Positions 17,266 to 26,454 of a stretch of 64,000 nt of DNA are shown here, piece by piece; the stretch's first letter is position 1; each line of letters opens with the position of its first letter. Location: contig JAWQFQ010000020.1 of assembly GCA_035967975.1 (NCBI GenBank), positions 1-64,000 of the forward strand, read 5' to 3'. Below the pieces are notes generated by a model. That model was given only the letters and a program-made list of their open reading frames with translations, searched no databases and was not told the origin of the DNA. This DNA comes from Scytonema sp035967975. Its GTDB lineage: Bacteria; Cyanobacteriota; Cyanobacteriia; Cyanobacteriales; Nostocaceae. The translations under genes and the position numbers were made by a program.

Positions 17266-18651
17266 CTACCCCCCACACCCTAATTTCCTCAACCTCACCA
17301 TAAAAAAACCGTCCATATTCTTTCTATGAGGAAAAACTTTCACCCAGCCTTCTGGGGTGGAAGACATAGCTGTAGGGGAATCAGGGTCGGGAGGTTCAAT
17401 TTTCCAGTTGGGATGTTCAGCTAGAAATGATAAAACCACATCTTCATTTTCTTTTGGATGCAAGGTACAGGTGGAATAAACAAGGACTCCATTTGCCTTG
17501 ACAAACGTTGATGTATTTGCTATGAGAGTAGATTGCAGTACTGCAAGTTCTTCAACACTTTCTGGTGTTTGTCGCCAACGCGCATCAGCATGACGGTGCA
17601 AGGTTCCCAACCCCGAACACGGTGCATCTAGCAAGACCCGGTCAGCTGTATTTTTAAACTCGAAAAAGTTTCGGCTGTCGCCAATGTGAATTTCAAGGGA
17701 TTTCAACGAAAGGCGTTGGATATTTTCTTGTAGTTTCTTTAAACGAGAAGGTGTGCGATCGCACGCAACAATTTTCCCTTCATCCCCCATTAATTCTGCA
17801 ATATGAGTTGTTTTACCCCCTGGTGCAGCACAAGCATCAATAACCATCTCACCTGATTGAGGGTCAAGTAAATGACTCACCAATTGGGCACTACTATCTT
17901 GTACAGTCCACCAACCCTGATTATAACCGGGCAAATTTTGAATTGCACCAGCGTTACCAACCAAACGTAAAGCTTGCGGTAAAGAAGGAACACGTTGACA
18001 CCCAACACCAGCAGATTGTAATGCTGCTTCAACTTCTTCTACAGAAGTACGAAGAGGGTTTATCCGCAGGTCAATTGCGGGAGTTTTGTTCATCCACTGG
18101 CATAATTGTTCTGTTTCCGCCAAACCCAATTGTTCTACCCAGACTTGAATAATCCAATCAGGAAAGCTGTATAAAATACCCAAGCGCTCTACCGGATTTT
18201 CTGGCGATTGTAAAGGGTGTGGGGTATGGGGTGTGGGGTGTGGGGATGATGAAGCATTTTCTTTCCCTGACCTTCTGAGATACTGTCGCAGTAGACCATT
18301 GACAAAACCAGTCAGTCCAAAGAAGCCGTTTTCTTTGGCTAACTGAACGGTGGTATTGACAGCAGCGCTTGCTGGAATGCGTTCTTGATACTGGAGTTGG
18401 TATAAGCCCAGATGCAGGATAGTGCGGAGGTCTTTTGGCTGTTGGTGGGATTTCTTTTTACCCAGCTGGTCAATGAGGGCGTCAAGAGTACGCTGTCTTC
18501 TCGTACAGCCATAAACTAATTCCGTCACTAAGCGTCGGTCAGTATCAGGTAAATTGACTTTTTGCAGTGCGCGGTCTAGGGCGACATCAACATAAGCCCC
18601 CTTATGAACGTCGCGTAGAGCAAAAAAAGCGAGTTGACGGGGGGAAATCAT
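17266..18651 (-). CDS. rsmB: 16S rRNA m5C967 methyltransferase RsmB
   Basis: SAM-dependent enzyme that methylates C967 of 16S rRNA. An N-terminal NusB-like helical domain (from ISPRQLAFFALRDVHKGAYV) is followed by the catalytic Rossmann domain with DACAAPGGKTTHIAELM, DAPCSGLGTLHRH (motif IV Cys) and VYSTCTLHPKEN (motif VI Cys). Its 461 residues are slightly above the usual about 450. The excess is SSPHPTPHTPHPLQS (about residues 136-150), coded by a heptamer repeat (18212-18246) in the linker between domains. The stop codon also lies in a CACCCC-rich stretch. Another heptamer repeat abuts the ATG, leaving no obvious ribosome-binding site. Confidence 0.93.
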   Translation of the reverse strand: MISPRQLAFFALRDVHKGAYVDVALDRALQKVNLPDTDRRLVTELVYGCTRRQRTLDALIDQLGKKKSHQQPKDLRTILHLGLYQLQYQERIPASAAVNTTVQLAKENGFFGLTGFVNGLLRQYLRRSGKENASSSPHPTPHTPHPLQSPENPVERLGILYSFPDWIIQVWVEQLGLAETEQLCQWMNKTPAIDLRINPLRTSVEEVEAALQSAGVGCQRVPSLPQALRLVGNAGAIQNLPGYNQGWWTVQDSSAQLVSHLLDPQSGEMVIDACAAPGGKTTHIAELMGDEGKIVACDRTPSRLKKLQENIQRLSLKSLEIHIGDSRNFFEFKNTADRVLLDAPCSGLGTLHRHADARWRQTPESVEELAVLQSTLIANTSTFVKANGVLVYSTCTLHPKENEDVVLSFLAEHPNWKIEPPDPDSPTAMSSTPEGWVKVFPHRKNMDGFFMVRLRKLGCGG

Positions 18652-18653
18652 AA

Positions 18654-18687
18654 TAATTCGTAATTCGTAATTCGTAATTCGTAATTA
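18654..18687. repeat. Heptamer tandem repeat TAATTCG
   Basis: Nearly five copies of TAATTCG begin three bases upstream of the rsmB start codon, where its ribosome-binding site would be. Confidence 0.85.
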
Positions 18688-18723
18688 AAAACTCATTAAT
18701 TATGAATTAATTATAAATTAATG

Positions 18724-18798
18724 CAATACTGGTCGGTTAGGGTTTATTTGCGTGCTTAGAAACCCGGTTTCTAAGCACGCAAATCCTACGTAGTATTG
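18724..18798. repeat. MITE-like element, shortest clear copy (copy 5)
   Basis: CAATACTGGTCGGTTAGGG on the left and TCCTACGTAGTATTG on the right form inverted ends. Between them TTTGCGTGCTTAGAAACCC and GGTTTCTAAGCACGCAAA form a perfect 18 bp palindrome arm pair (18748-18784). At 75 bp it is the most compact member, and the best one for defining the ends. Confidence 0.8.
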
Positions 18799-18915
18799 AC
18801 ACCTCTTCCCCTACACCCCTACACCCCTGTGTTCGCTATCAACATCGGTAGCGCTGATTGAAGCTGAAGTGCTAATGGCTGAACGCTTACAGTCGGAAGG
18901 TAGAACTTTCGGAAA

Positions 18916-20376
18916 TTACATAGATTTTACGGAAGACATAGTATCAGCTTGAATCAGTTCAAACTCACAAGCTCTAGAAGCAGGTTCTACAGAGAATGGT
19001 GCAAAAGTTACCAATGGCAGAAGAGTGGGGTTTTGCAACAGTTCTTTTGCTAATAAGAATCCAGCAATTGTCCAGGTTTGATATTTCCTAGCCTGTTTAC
19101 CCATTAATCGTCCCTTCTTACCGTCGTAATATTCGGGCCATTCATCGTGGTGCAGGCGTGCTTGTGCAATTTCAAGTGCTTTGTGTGCTAAATCTGTTCT
19201 ATTGGTTTTTACAGCCGCTGCAGACAACAACCACAGCAAGACGGGCCAACTTCCACCATTATGGTATGACCAGGGTATATTTTTGGGGTCAGAACCAGTG
19301 ATAATTCTATACTCATAGTCTTCTAAGGCTGGGAAACAAATTTTCATGGGCATATCTCCCATCAAATCGTCCCACCGTTCACTAATGAGATTCATGATTG
19401 CTTGCGATTGCTCTTCACTTGCTAGGTCTGAGATAATCGCCATGAGATTTCCTAAAGTAAAGAAGCGAGTATCTAGTTGTGAAGGTCCAACATTACCTGC
19501 TAGATAACCACCTTTCCTAGGCAGCCATTTATCCAATTCATAATAAGGAAGTGAATCTGTATATATGTTGAAGGGATTGGCAACTGTCTTGCCATACTCT
19601 TCACTCTTAAAGCGATAAATCTTATTTAAGCGCTTGATATCCATCCAATAGTGCAGTCGGATATGAGCATTTAGAAGCGGTAAGCGGTTATCAATCGCTT
19701 CCACCATATCTTCATTACCCTGACAAATCAGTAGTTCTCGAGCAGCACGCAATGCTGTAAAGAATAACGCTTGGATTTCGAGAGGATGACCGTAAATACC
19801 CATACGACGGTCAATCATACAAGCACCGTCTGGAACCAGCAGAGTTGGGTACATATCAAACCTGGTTGCCAAACACAGTTCCATAATTAACCTAATTCCG
19901 TGTTGAAATTCAGGTTGATAAGCAAGAGAAAAATCTTTTGTAGCAACTACATAGGCACGTAATAAGATAACCCACCAAAGGCAAGAATCCACTGGTGTCA
20001 CTCGAGCGATCGCGTGTTCGCCAAAATCTGGTTCTAAATATTCTTCTCCATCTTCAGACACAACAACCTTGAAGCTGGCTGGCATCAAACCCCGACCCGG
20101 TTTGTAAGCATTTAATTGCCTTTCTTTCGGCTGTAACTTTAGGGTTTCCTCTAGAAAATTGCGGACAATCTCGCTTCTACCTTTAGTTAGAAAAATTAAA
20201 GCTGAACTGACAAAATCTCGAACAAAGCACTGGTCATAATTGAGTGACTCAACTGATACATCATAGGCAGCTACCGTTCCTACTGGACGACCTTTATAAT
20301 AGAGAATTGACCTTTCTAATGCTTCCCAACCCTCTTTTTCTATCTGTTCGCTCGATACCAAATTATCTAAATGCAT
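18916..20376 (-). CDS. Neutral/alkaline invertase, glycoside hydrolase family 100
   Basis: Cytosolic enzyme that hydrolyses sucrose to glucose and fructose. Its 486 residues match cyanobacterial InvA/InvB in length. Family features are the start region IEKEGWEALERSILYYKGRP, VGTVAAYD, NYDQCFVRDFVSSALIF (the catalytic Asp region), the block MPASFKVV, VDSCLWWVILLRAYV, YGHPLEIQALFFTALR and WSYHNGGSWPVLLWLL. It stands alone with an 850 bp non-coding region upstream. Whether it corresponds to InvA or InvB cannot be decided from the sequence alone. Confidence 0.92.
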   Translation of the reverse strand: MHLDNLVSSEQIEKEGWEALERSILYYKGRPVGTVAAYDVSVESLNYDQCFVRDFVSSALIFLTKGRSEIVRNFLEETLKLQPKERQLNAYKPGRGLMPASFKVVVSEDGEEYLEPDFGEHAIARVTPVDSCLWWVILLRAYVVATKDFSLAYQPEFQHGIRLIMELCLATRFDMYPTLLVPDGACMIDRRMGIYGHPLEIQALFFTALRAARELLICQGNEDMVEAIDNRLPLLNAHIRLHYWMDIKRLNKIYRFKSEEYGKTVANPFNIYTDSLPYYELDKWLPRKGGYLAGNVGPSQLDTRFFTLGNLMAIISDLASEEQSQAIMNLISERWDDLMGDMPMKICFPALEDYEYRIITGSDPKNIPWSYHNGGSWPVLLWLLSAAAVKTNRTDLAHKALEIAQARLHHDEWPEYYDGKKGRLMGKQARKYQTWTIAGFLLAKELLQNPTLLPLVTFAPFSVEPASRACEFELIQADTMSSVKSM

Positions 20377-21231
20377 TGCTAAATCAACTCCATTTGTTGA
20401 GTAATGAGTAAATTGAGTCGGGTATATAGATACGCCTTGATGTTGCTATTTTCATCATAACAATGCTGCTTTCTTGACTTGAATAGCAATTTAAGCCTGC
20501 TAGTAATAACTAGCAGAAGCAACGGCAACAGTGGTTTCTTTTTTGACAGCTTAATTGTTCTTGATTGGCTTTTATCCGCTTTTTAGTGAAAAGCATAGGG
20601 GATACGGCTATTCACAAAGTTTGAAATTTAAACCTTTTGCTTGACCGCCTTCAACTCAAGACATAAACTAAATTGTTTATTTAGTAGTCTGAAGTGAAGT
20701 AAGGTCTTAACTTAAACTTGAAAAAGCCCTTTTTGCCATTTTATGATTAGCATAACTGAACTTTCTGCAAAAATTTAACTTGACTGTTAAGGCTGTCCGT
20801 TGTGTTTTCATATCAAACAGTCACATAAAGACTATTTATAAATGATATGTTGTTCTATTTTCACTTTAAAAAGCTTTGCTTTACGAAACAAAAACATATT
20901 TCGCCTACCACGTAATGTTTGTATGAGTTAGAAGACTTATTTGGGTAATTTTACGCAAATGAATGCAGTTTATTGTGAACTAGAAAGAAATAACTTTCCC
21001 ACGCCCATATGATCAGAATCTATAACGAATTTCCACAATATGCAACATGATTTTTTAAATTCATCTTATCAATCACAACTCAATAAAGACCGTATATTTT
21101 AGCTCAATTATCTTGAAATGGCGATGTCAAGAATAATTGATAAAATTAAGCACACTAAGGTTAAGCTAGAATACTAGCTTCTACCCTAGCTTATGGAGCA
21201 CAAAAGATAAGAGAGCGACGATAAGGTTGTT
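20377..21231. other. AT-rich non-coding region upstream of the invertase
   Basis: No convincing gene in either direction. It should contain the invertase promoter close to 20400-20450. I see no tRNA, riboswitch or repeat of the families found elsewhere in the window. Confidence 0.6.
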
Positions 21232-21426
21232 TTGGAACAGAGCTTGAACCTTATGTCATCTGTCTTATACCAAAGTAGCGAAGCTTTGGAAAGAATTAAG
21301 TTTTCCTTAAACTCGGATTGTCCTCTGCTTTATAGCATTCGATACAATCTGTATCTCATTCAAATGACATTAGCATTGACCCAAGAAAGTATGAAGCATG
21401 AGGAATGTAATTCTCTTATGTCATAA
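21232..21426 (+). CDS. Possible small protein, weak
   Basis: A 64-codon frame starting with TTG (MEQSLNLMSSVLYQSSEALE) that would be mostly helical. There is no clear ribosome-binding site and the family is unknown. It is listed because it is the only plausible frame between 20377 and 23335; it may not be a gene. Confidence 0.25.
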   Translation: MEQSLNLMSSVLYQSSEALERIKFSLNSDCPLLYSIRYNLYLIQMTLALTQESMKHEECNSLMS

Positions 21427-22664
21427 ATATTACAAATATAGAACTATCTGTAAAAAACGTAAGAGAACAGCCACAGTTTCTCAGCCCCCTGATGATGGGG
21501 ATTCACTTGCGGCTTCTTACTTCATCCTTCTTCAATTGACTGCTCCTTTTCCTATCGGAAATGAATACAATCTGCGAGTCAGTGGTCTTTTCGTTGATGA
21601 CAATGACAAAACCCTCCACTCACTCAACTGAGTGCAAAACCACTGTCTTTGAATAGTCTTCAATGGAATAATGCGGCTCAAACGCTTGTATCCTCTGTAG
21701 AATTGTAAGATTAGAGATATATACCGTACATTCCTTATGGAAGATACAGCTCTGTTTACTTTCAACCTACAGCAGACTCTAATTCTATTATGCTGCTCAA
21801 TCACAAACTGTGATTTTAAAGCCGACATTCCATTCTCTAGATATGCAACCTGACCTAAAACAAATTAGAATTCTGAATTCAGAATTCCAACTTCTTGTAA
21901 CTTTTCTAGAAATAAAACCGAGAGCGATCGCCCTCAGAAATACTATCTAGCACCCATTGCTCTTGTGTAATAGATAAACTGTAGCTTACTACACATTTTT
22001 ATCATACGATAAATGCATTCATATCGATATATAAAAAAGTAAACTTTTTTTAAATTATCATTACAAACAGTAACAATAAACCATTAACATACAAACTTTA
22101 TTATAGCCATAATTTGCTATTTTTTTTCAATAAGAAGTAGTAAAATCTTCCGGTTTCTTCTTAAATTTTGTGTAAACCTATGTATCTAATATTATACATA
22201 AAAAATTTTGCCAGATTCAGTTATCATCAGTGGGTAGAAGCAAGATGTGTCGTAACCATTCAGCTGTCAGATATTGGTTGTCAGTAGTATAATTATTTAA
22301 AGGGCGTAAATCTTAGAAAATCTACTGAAAAGCTCTCAACTAACGACTAATAGCTGAATACCTACGATATATCTGAGCCTTCATTTATTCATGCATCATA
22401 AATAGCCAGGGCTATTTTATTTTGGATCTGGGAAACGAATTTACTGGCTTTCAACCATCACTCATTCAAATCTGGTCAGTCTGAAACTACGCAATCTCGT
22501 CAATGCACAAAAATACTTTTTAGAATGAAATAGCCCTGCATAAATATACTTTGAGCGGTCAGCACTTCAGCTTTCAGCTTTCAGCCAATAGTTATGGCTA
22601 ATAAATCATAGCCACATCAAATGCTCAGTTTATTCCCGTGCAAAGTATACTCCCGTTCCGCGCC

Positions 22665-22742
22665 TAAGATTACCGATGTTTTCTTCGTTTCTTTTTCCGG
22701 TGCGTTGTGCGCCTGGAGCGGTTTTTTATTTCGGTAATCTTA
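22665..22742. repeat. 12 bp inverted repeat around a 54-base loop
   Basis: TAAGATTACCGA (22665-22676) and its exact complement TCGGTAATCTTA (22731-22742) enclose a 54-base segment. Function unknown. Confidence 0.7.
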
Positions 22743-22789
22743 TATTGAGAATGCAGTATTCTAGAGCACTAGTACAGAAATCCTCAAAA

Positions 22790-22856
22790 CCCGGTTTCTT
22801 CGACTTTGCTCAACGGAAAATCAGTCTTTTCAACGAGAGAAACCGGGTTTTTGAGG
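22790..22856. repeat. AGAAACCCGG-family hairpin with long loop
   Basis: TCAAAACCCGGTTTCT and AGAAACCGGGTTTTTGA are inverted around about 33 bases, in contrast to the 3-base loop in other copies. It is perhaps two half elements, or a core split by an insertion. Confidence 0.55.
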
Positions 22857-22980
22857 CCCACGAGTGAATACTGTACCGACGCTCTAGGACTGGAGACTCA
22901 AGTTCGTTGAATTTACGGTGACCACCCTGCGGAAAGTCACGCATTCACGCATTCACGCATTCAAAAAAATAAAAAAGGAT

Positions 22981-23076
22981 ACAAGCCCCTAAATTTATTT
23001 ATGGAGAAATAAAAAACGTATTTCATCGAGTAGGCGCGAGAAATACGGCGTCCTTATTACAAGCCCCTAAATTTAT
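22981..23076. repeat. Direct repeat flanking a hairpin
   Basis: ACAAGCCCCTAAATTTAT occurs at 22981-22998 and 23059-23076. Between them CGTATTTC (23017) and GAAATACG (23040) are perfectly inverted. The second copy forms CCCC-TAAATTTAT-GGGG. The arrangement is reminiscent of transposon ends, but no transposase remains. Confidence 0.55.
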
Positions 23077-23086
23077 GGGGTTCTTA

Positions 23087-23125
23087 CTTCCCCGTTCGCG
23101 TAGCGTCTCCGTCAGGAGAAGGGGC
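23087..23125. repeat. 39 bp palindromic repeat, copy A
   Basis: CTTCCCCGTTCGCG followed by TAGCGTCTCCGTCAGGAGA and AGGGGC. It is identical over 39 bases to 49842-49880. TCTCC-GTCA-GGAGA forms the inner stem and CCCC/GGGG the outer. Confidence 0.85.
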
Positions 23126-23335
23126 GTGACTGAAGGTAAAGGAACATATAGCGGAGTGGAAGTATTTAAGTAAGTTTACTTATCAACTTAATTAATTTTT
23201 CTAACTAAAAGTGAGTAGATTTATTTATAAATAAATGAAAGAATATCTAAGTGTGATATCCTGTTATGTCGCTCTTTGTAAAAATCAAAAGTCCAATTAT
23301 ATGACGAGTCTTAGAAAGCTAAAAAGGAAGAAAAT

Positions 23336-24409
23336 ATGCTCAAAACCTCTCAGGTTGTAAAAACTCCCTCGGTAAAAAACTTACTTAACCTCTGGTTAAA
23401 GCGTTTTACACTGAATATATCCTCTCAAGTCGCAGATAATTCCTCTTTTTTGAGTGAGTTGTTGATGGCAAATTCACGGGAGAGTAGAGAAAAAACTGCT
23501 GGTAAGCTTAAGGATCATGTGTTAGATATTAACTGCCAGATGGCATGGGTTCAAACAAAAACTCTCTACGGTTATATTCCTAACATTCTAGATTTAAACG
23601 AAGCACGGCGCATCACTCACTTTGCGTTTCGAGTTTATAAAAAGCTTTTGGAGATATATCAAAAGCAGTCTTTGAAACACGACATAGCACTAATAGAAGG
23701 GAGAGATGGACGTGTTATACCCATTTGGGATATTGCAGAAATTGAAGAGCTATCATACGAACTAGAACCAACATTATTAGTATTTCAAGAGCAACACATA
23801 GCATCAAAAGACTGGCGTGCTCTTGGTTTTATGACTTCGCAGTTAAACTTTAGTAACAAGCTCATTTTAAAAAAGTTAACACCTGCTGAGAAAGCACTGC
23901 TTAAACCTTACTTACAGTTTGTAGAAGAACAAGTGGCTATGCCTTGGCAAAGAGTGTGTGTTGCGGCGGCTAGACACGATTTAGATTCACCAATGTTAAC
24001 CCTTGTCGAGCAGATGTTACCCCTTTCTGAGGAAATTGCTCAAACAGTTTACCGCCGGCTCATTCAATTATTGCCCGATTATCGCAGTCGTAGGGGAGAG
24101 TTAACCAATCCAGAAATTACCCACTCCTGTCTCCGTGACTTGAATATGTTCCAAGCCTATTTATGGCTGTGTTTATTGGAGAAGAGCATGACACCCATTA
24201 AACAGGAACTGCTCCCTCTTTGTGTAATGGTGACAGAAGGTGTAGAAATTCAATGGGAGGTGACAAAACAGTGGTATCAAGTGCTAGCTGAGGAACTTAT
24301 TAATCATGTAAACCCGGAACAAAAGGACTTGTTATTACCTTATGTTCAAAGAATGCAACAGATATTCTTTGAAGAAAGGGCGCGATTGGGTTGTAAAAAC
24401 GAGGTGTAG
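23336..24409 (+). CDS. Unrecognised 357-residue helical protein
   Basis: Soluble, mostly alpha-helical protein without signal peptide or membrane segment. I do not recognise a family. Visible features are LKDHVLDINCQMAWVQTKTL, the repeated pattern LLPLCVMVTEGVEIQWEVTK, and paired helices with AAARHDLDSPMLTLVEQMLP. A GGAAG site lies before the ATG. A strong hairpin terminator follows directly, which supports a monocistronic gene. It is convergent with the WD40-DnaJ gene. Confidence 0.7.
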   Translation: MLKTSQVVKTPSVKNLLNLWLKRFTLNISSQVADNSSFLSELLMANSRESREKTAGKLKDHVLDINCQMAWVQTKTLYGYIPNILDLNEARRITHFAFRVYKKLLEIYQKQSLKHDIALIEGRDGRVIPIWDIAEIEELSYELEPTLLVFQEQHIASKDWRALGFMTSQLNFSNKLILKKLTPAEKALLKPYLQFVEEQVAMPWQRVCVAAARHDLDSPMLTLVEQMLPLSEEIAQTVYRRLIQLLPDYRSRRGELTNPEITHSCLRDLNMFQAYLWLCLLEKSMTPIKQELLPLCVMVTEGVEIQWEVTKQWYQVLAEELINHVNPEQKDLLLPYVQRMQQIFFEERARLGCKNEV

Positions 24410-24418
24410 GGTGTAGGG

Positions 24419-24459
24419 GCTTGTAGTTGCGATGCATGCGCTAAAGCGTAACTACAAGC
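24419..24459 (+). terminator. Terminator hairpin after the 357-residue gene
   Basis: GCTTGTAGTT pairs with AACTACAAGC, with inner pairing of TGCG/CGCTAAAGCG, 10 bases after the stop and followed by TCTTATTT. It can act in both directions for the convergent genes. The arms are also a common cyanobacterial intergenic repeat. Confidence 0.55.
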
Positions 24460-24502
24460 TCTTATTTCGATAAAAATTTACGAACTGTAATACTTAATAG
24501 AC

Positions 24503-26254
24503 TCACTTTATTCTGATTTGATAGCGAAATTCTTTATAAGCCTGATTAATAGCTTGCATGATAGCTTTTGCATTAGCAGAACCATTGACATCAGGATGAT
24601 ATTGTCTTGCTAATCTCAAGTAAGCATACTTGACATCTTTTGGAGAAGCAGCCTGACTAACACCCAATACTTCCCACCAATCTCCGGATAGCACTGGCTC
24701 AGCTATGTGTTCATCACTACTAACCATTTGTCGCCAAATTTTAAGAGTCCCTCCTTTACCCCCACTTATTAATGTGTTTCCATTGGAACTGAAAGCAACA
24801 GGACTGCATCCAGGTAGAGTTTGCAGGACTGTCCCAGTCTCTAGACTCCAAAGATTGATGCTACCTGCTTTGCTACTACTGGCAAGAATACGTCCGTCCA
24901 GGCTGATAGCAACAGATGCGATTGCGTCTGAGTGTTCGGTCAAAGTTTGTAGTAATTCTCCAGTCGCTAAATTCCATATCTTGATGGTGGTGTCAGTACT
25001 ACCACTGATTAGTCTCTGACCATCTGGACTAATAATAACTGTATTAACTTTTGCTATATGCTCTGTAAAAATACGAATTTGTTTCCCAGTTTCTAAATCC
25101 CAAAGCCGAACCGTTTTATCAGCACTCCCGCTAGCAAGAGTTTTACCATCGGGAGCGATCGCCACAGATAAAACTGCATCTGAATGTCCATTGAGTGTGC
25201 ATTTTACTTTTCTCGAATAGCACCCCCAGAGTCGAATCGTGTTATCTCCACCACCACTGATAAGAGTTTTTCCATCAGGACTGAAGGCGAGTGTATGAAC
25301 AAAACCATTATGACTGTAGGGAGAATTTAGGTAAAAAAAGGTATTAGAAAACTCTTTTGTATCCAGTTTCCAACTCGTAATTTTTCTATCTACACTACCA
25401 CTTGCAAATGTTTGACCATCAGGACTAATCGCAACAGATAAAACCGCCTCTGCTTGTCCAGCAAAGATATAAAGCCACTTTCCTGTTTTCAAGTTCCACA
25501 GACGAACTGATTTGTCATCACTCCCACTGACAAAGGTCTGGCTATCGGGGCTAATAGCGATCGCATTCACTGCGGCTGAATGACCTTTGAGAGTATGCAC
25601 GCATCTCCAAGTTTCGGAGGATTTGAGAGACATAATTTCTGTTTGAGAGGTTTCAGGCTGGGGAGGCTCTGGTAACGATTTTTTCTTAACTGTAGCTTTA
25701 AGCGCCTCTAACTCATTCTCAACTTCCAAAGCAGCAAATTTTTGCTTTAAATCATCACCAGATAAAAATGCCTCTAACTCCATCACAGCTATACATTCAG
25801 CATCCATCTGCAAAACTTTTTCTTCCATCCGGTCAAAAAGTTGTGCTGGTGTTTCTCTAGTCTCAGTTTCGTCCAGTAATTTAGCGATACCATAAGCAGC
25901 CAGTCCAACCACAGCCCCAACTCCCACCATAGGTAGTGTACCAACACCCACAGCTAAACCGACTTTAGGTGCAACCAACCCCATACTACCAACAAAGCTA
26001 GAAACACCAGCACCACCTACTGCGCCAATTCCCATTGCACTGAAAGCAACAAAATCACCTTGTGCGATCGCCTTCAAAGTCCCATACACAGCTGCACCCG
26101 CAACAGCACCAGCACCAACTACAGGAGCCATCCCAATTCCAACTCCGCCAAATCCTCCCGCCAATCCCATCCCCCCCACAGCAACAGAAACACCAGCACC
26201 CGTTATGCTTCCTCCTCCAATAAAAGCTGCACCAGTGGTGGAATGTTGCGCCAC
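24503..26254 (-). CDS. WD40-repeat protein with C-terminal DnaJ domain
   Basis: Protein of 583 residues, GTG start with AGGAGA 8 bases before. Residues 1-135 are Gly/Ala/Val-rich with hydrophobic stretches (GVSVAVGGMGLAGGFGG) that may insert in or associate with a membrane. Residues 135-205 are a charged helical linker. About 215-510 carry seven WD40 repeats, each with an H/SPDG and W-D/N ending (for example SGSDDKSVRLWNLKTGKW). About 522-583 form a J domain (WEVLGVSQAASPKDVKYAYL, ARQYHPDVNG with intact HPD). The J domain should stimulate an Hsp70, and the propeller would choose clients. The fusion is unusual. Confidence 0.88.
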   Translation of the reverse strand: MAQHSTTGAAFIGGGSITGAGVSVAVGGMGLAGGFGGVGIGMAPVVGAGAVAGAAVYGTLKAIAQGDFVAFSAMGIGAVGGAGVSSFVGSMGLVAPKVGLAVGVGTLPMVGVGAVVGLAAYGIAKLLDETETRETPAQLFDRMEEKVLQMDAECIAVMELEAFLSGDDLKQKFAALEVENELEALKATVKKKSLPEPPQPETSQTEIMSLKSSETWRCVHTLKGHSAAVNAIAISPDSQTFVSGSDDKSVRLWNLKTGKWLYIFAGQAEAVLSVAISPDGQTFASGSVDRKITSWKLDTKEFSNTFFYLNSPYSHNGFVHTLAFSPDGKTLISGGGDNTIRLWGCYSRKVKCTLNGHSDAVLSVAIAPDGKTLASGSADKTVRLWDLETGKQIRIFTEHIAKVNTVIISPDGQRLISGSTDTTIKIWNLATGELLQTLTEHSDAIASVAISLDGRILASSSKAGSINLWSLETGTVLQTLPGCSPVAFSSNGNTLISGGKGGTLKIWRQMVSSDEHIAEPVLSGDWWEVLGVSQAASPKDVKYAYLRLARQYHPDVNGSANAKAIMQAINQAYKEFRYQIRIK

Positions 26255-26337
26255 TTGCTATTTTCTCCTGTAGTTTTTAACGATTTTCTACTAAGTATAT
26301 AGCAATCATAATTTGATTTGTGAAAATTGCGAGATCC

Positions 26338-26371
26338 AGAAACCTGATTTCCTTTAAGAAACCGGGTTTCT
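26338..26371. repeat. AGAAACCCGG hairpin repeat, degenerate copy
   Basis: AGAAACCTGATTTCC-TTTA-AGAAACCGGGTTTCT, in the region upstream of the WD40-DnaJ gene. The left arm carries mismatches. No CAATACT ends are visible. Confidence 0.6.
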
Positions 26372-26454
26372 CTGCTTTCAAGAATGACGTGCAAATTGGG
26401 ATAGAACACATTTGTAGAGATTAGTGGTCACTAACCCTCAGTAACTCTGTGGCT

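Larger units (their letters stand above)
21640..23335. other. Long non-coding region with several repeats
   Basis: No gene is supported. The first 900 bases are AT-rich. From 22560 onward there is a chain of structured repeats: an inverted repeat (22665-22742), a wide hairpin of the AGAAACCCGG family (22790-22856), direct repeats around a hairpin (22981-23076) and a 39 bp repeat also found at 49842. It precedes the 357-residue unknown gene and looks like an accumulation site for small repeats. Confidence 0.6.

Noticed and set aside
21398..21631. Seventy-seven-codon frame in the long gap
   Set aside because: Weak codon bias, no ribosome-binding site, and the sequence changes character midway. 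Not called.
22676..22867. Frame through the repeat cluster
   Set aside because: It reads through hairpins and repeat units and encodes no plausible protein.
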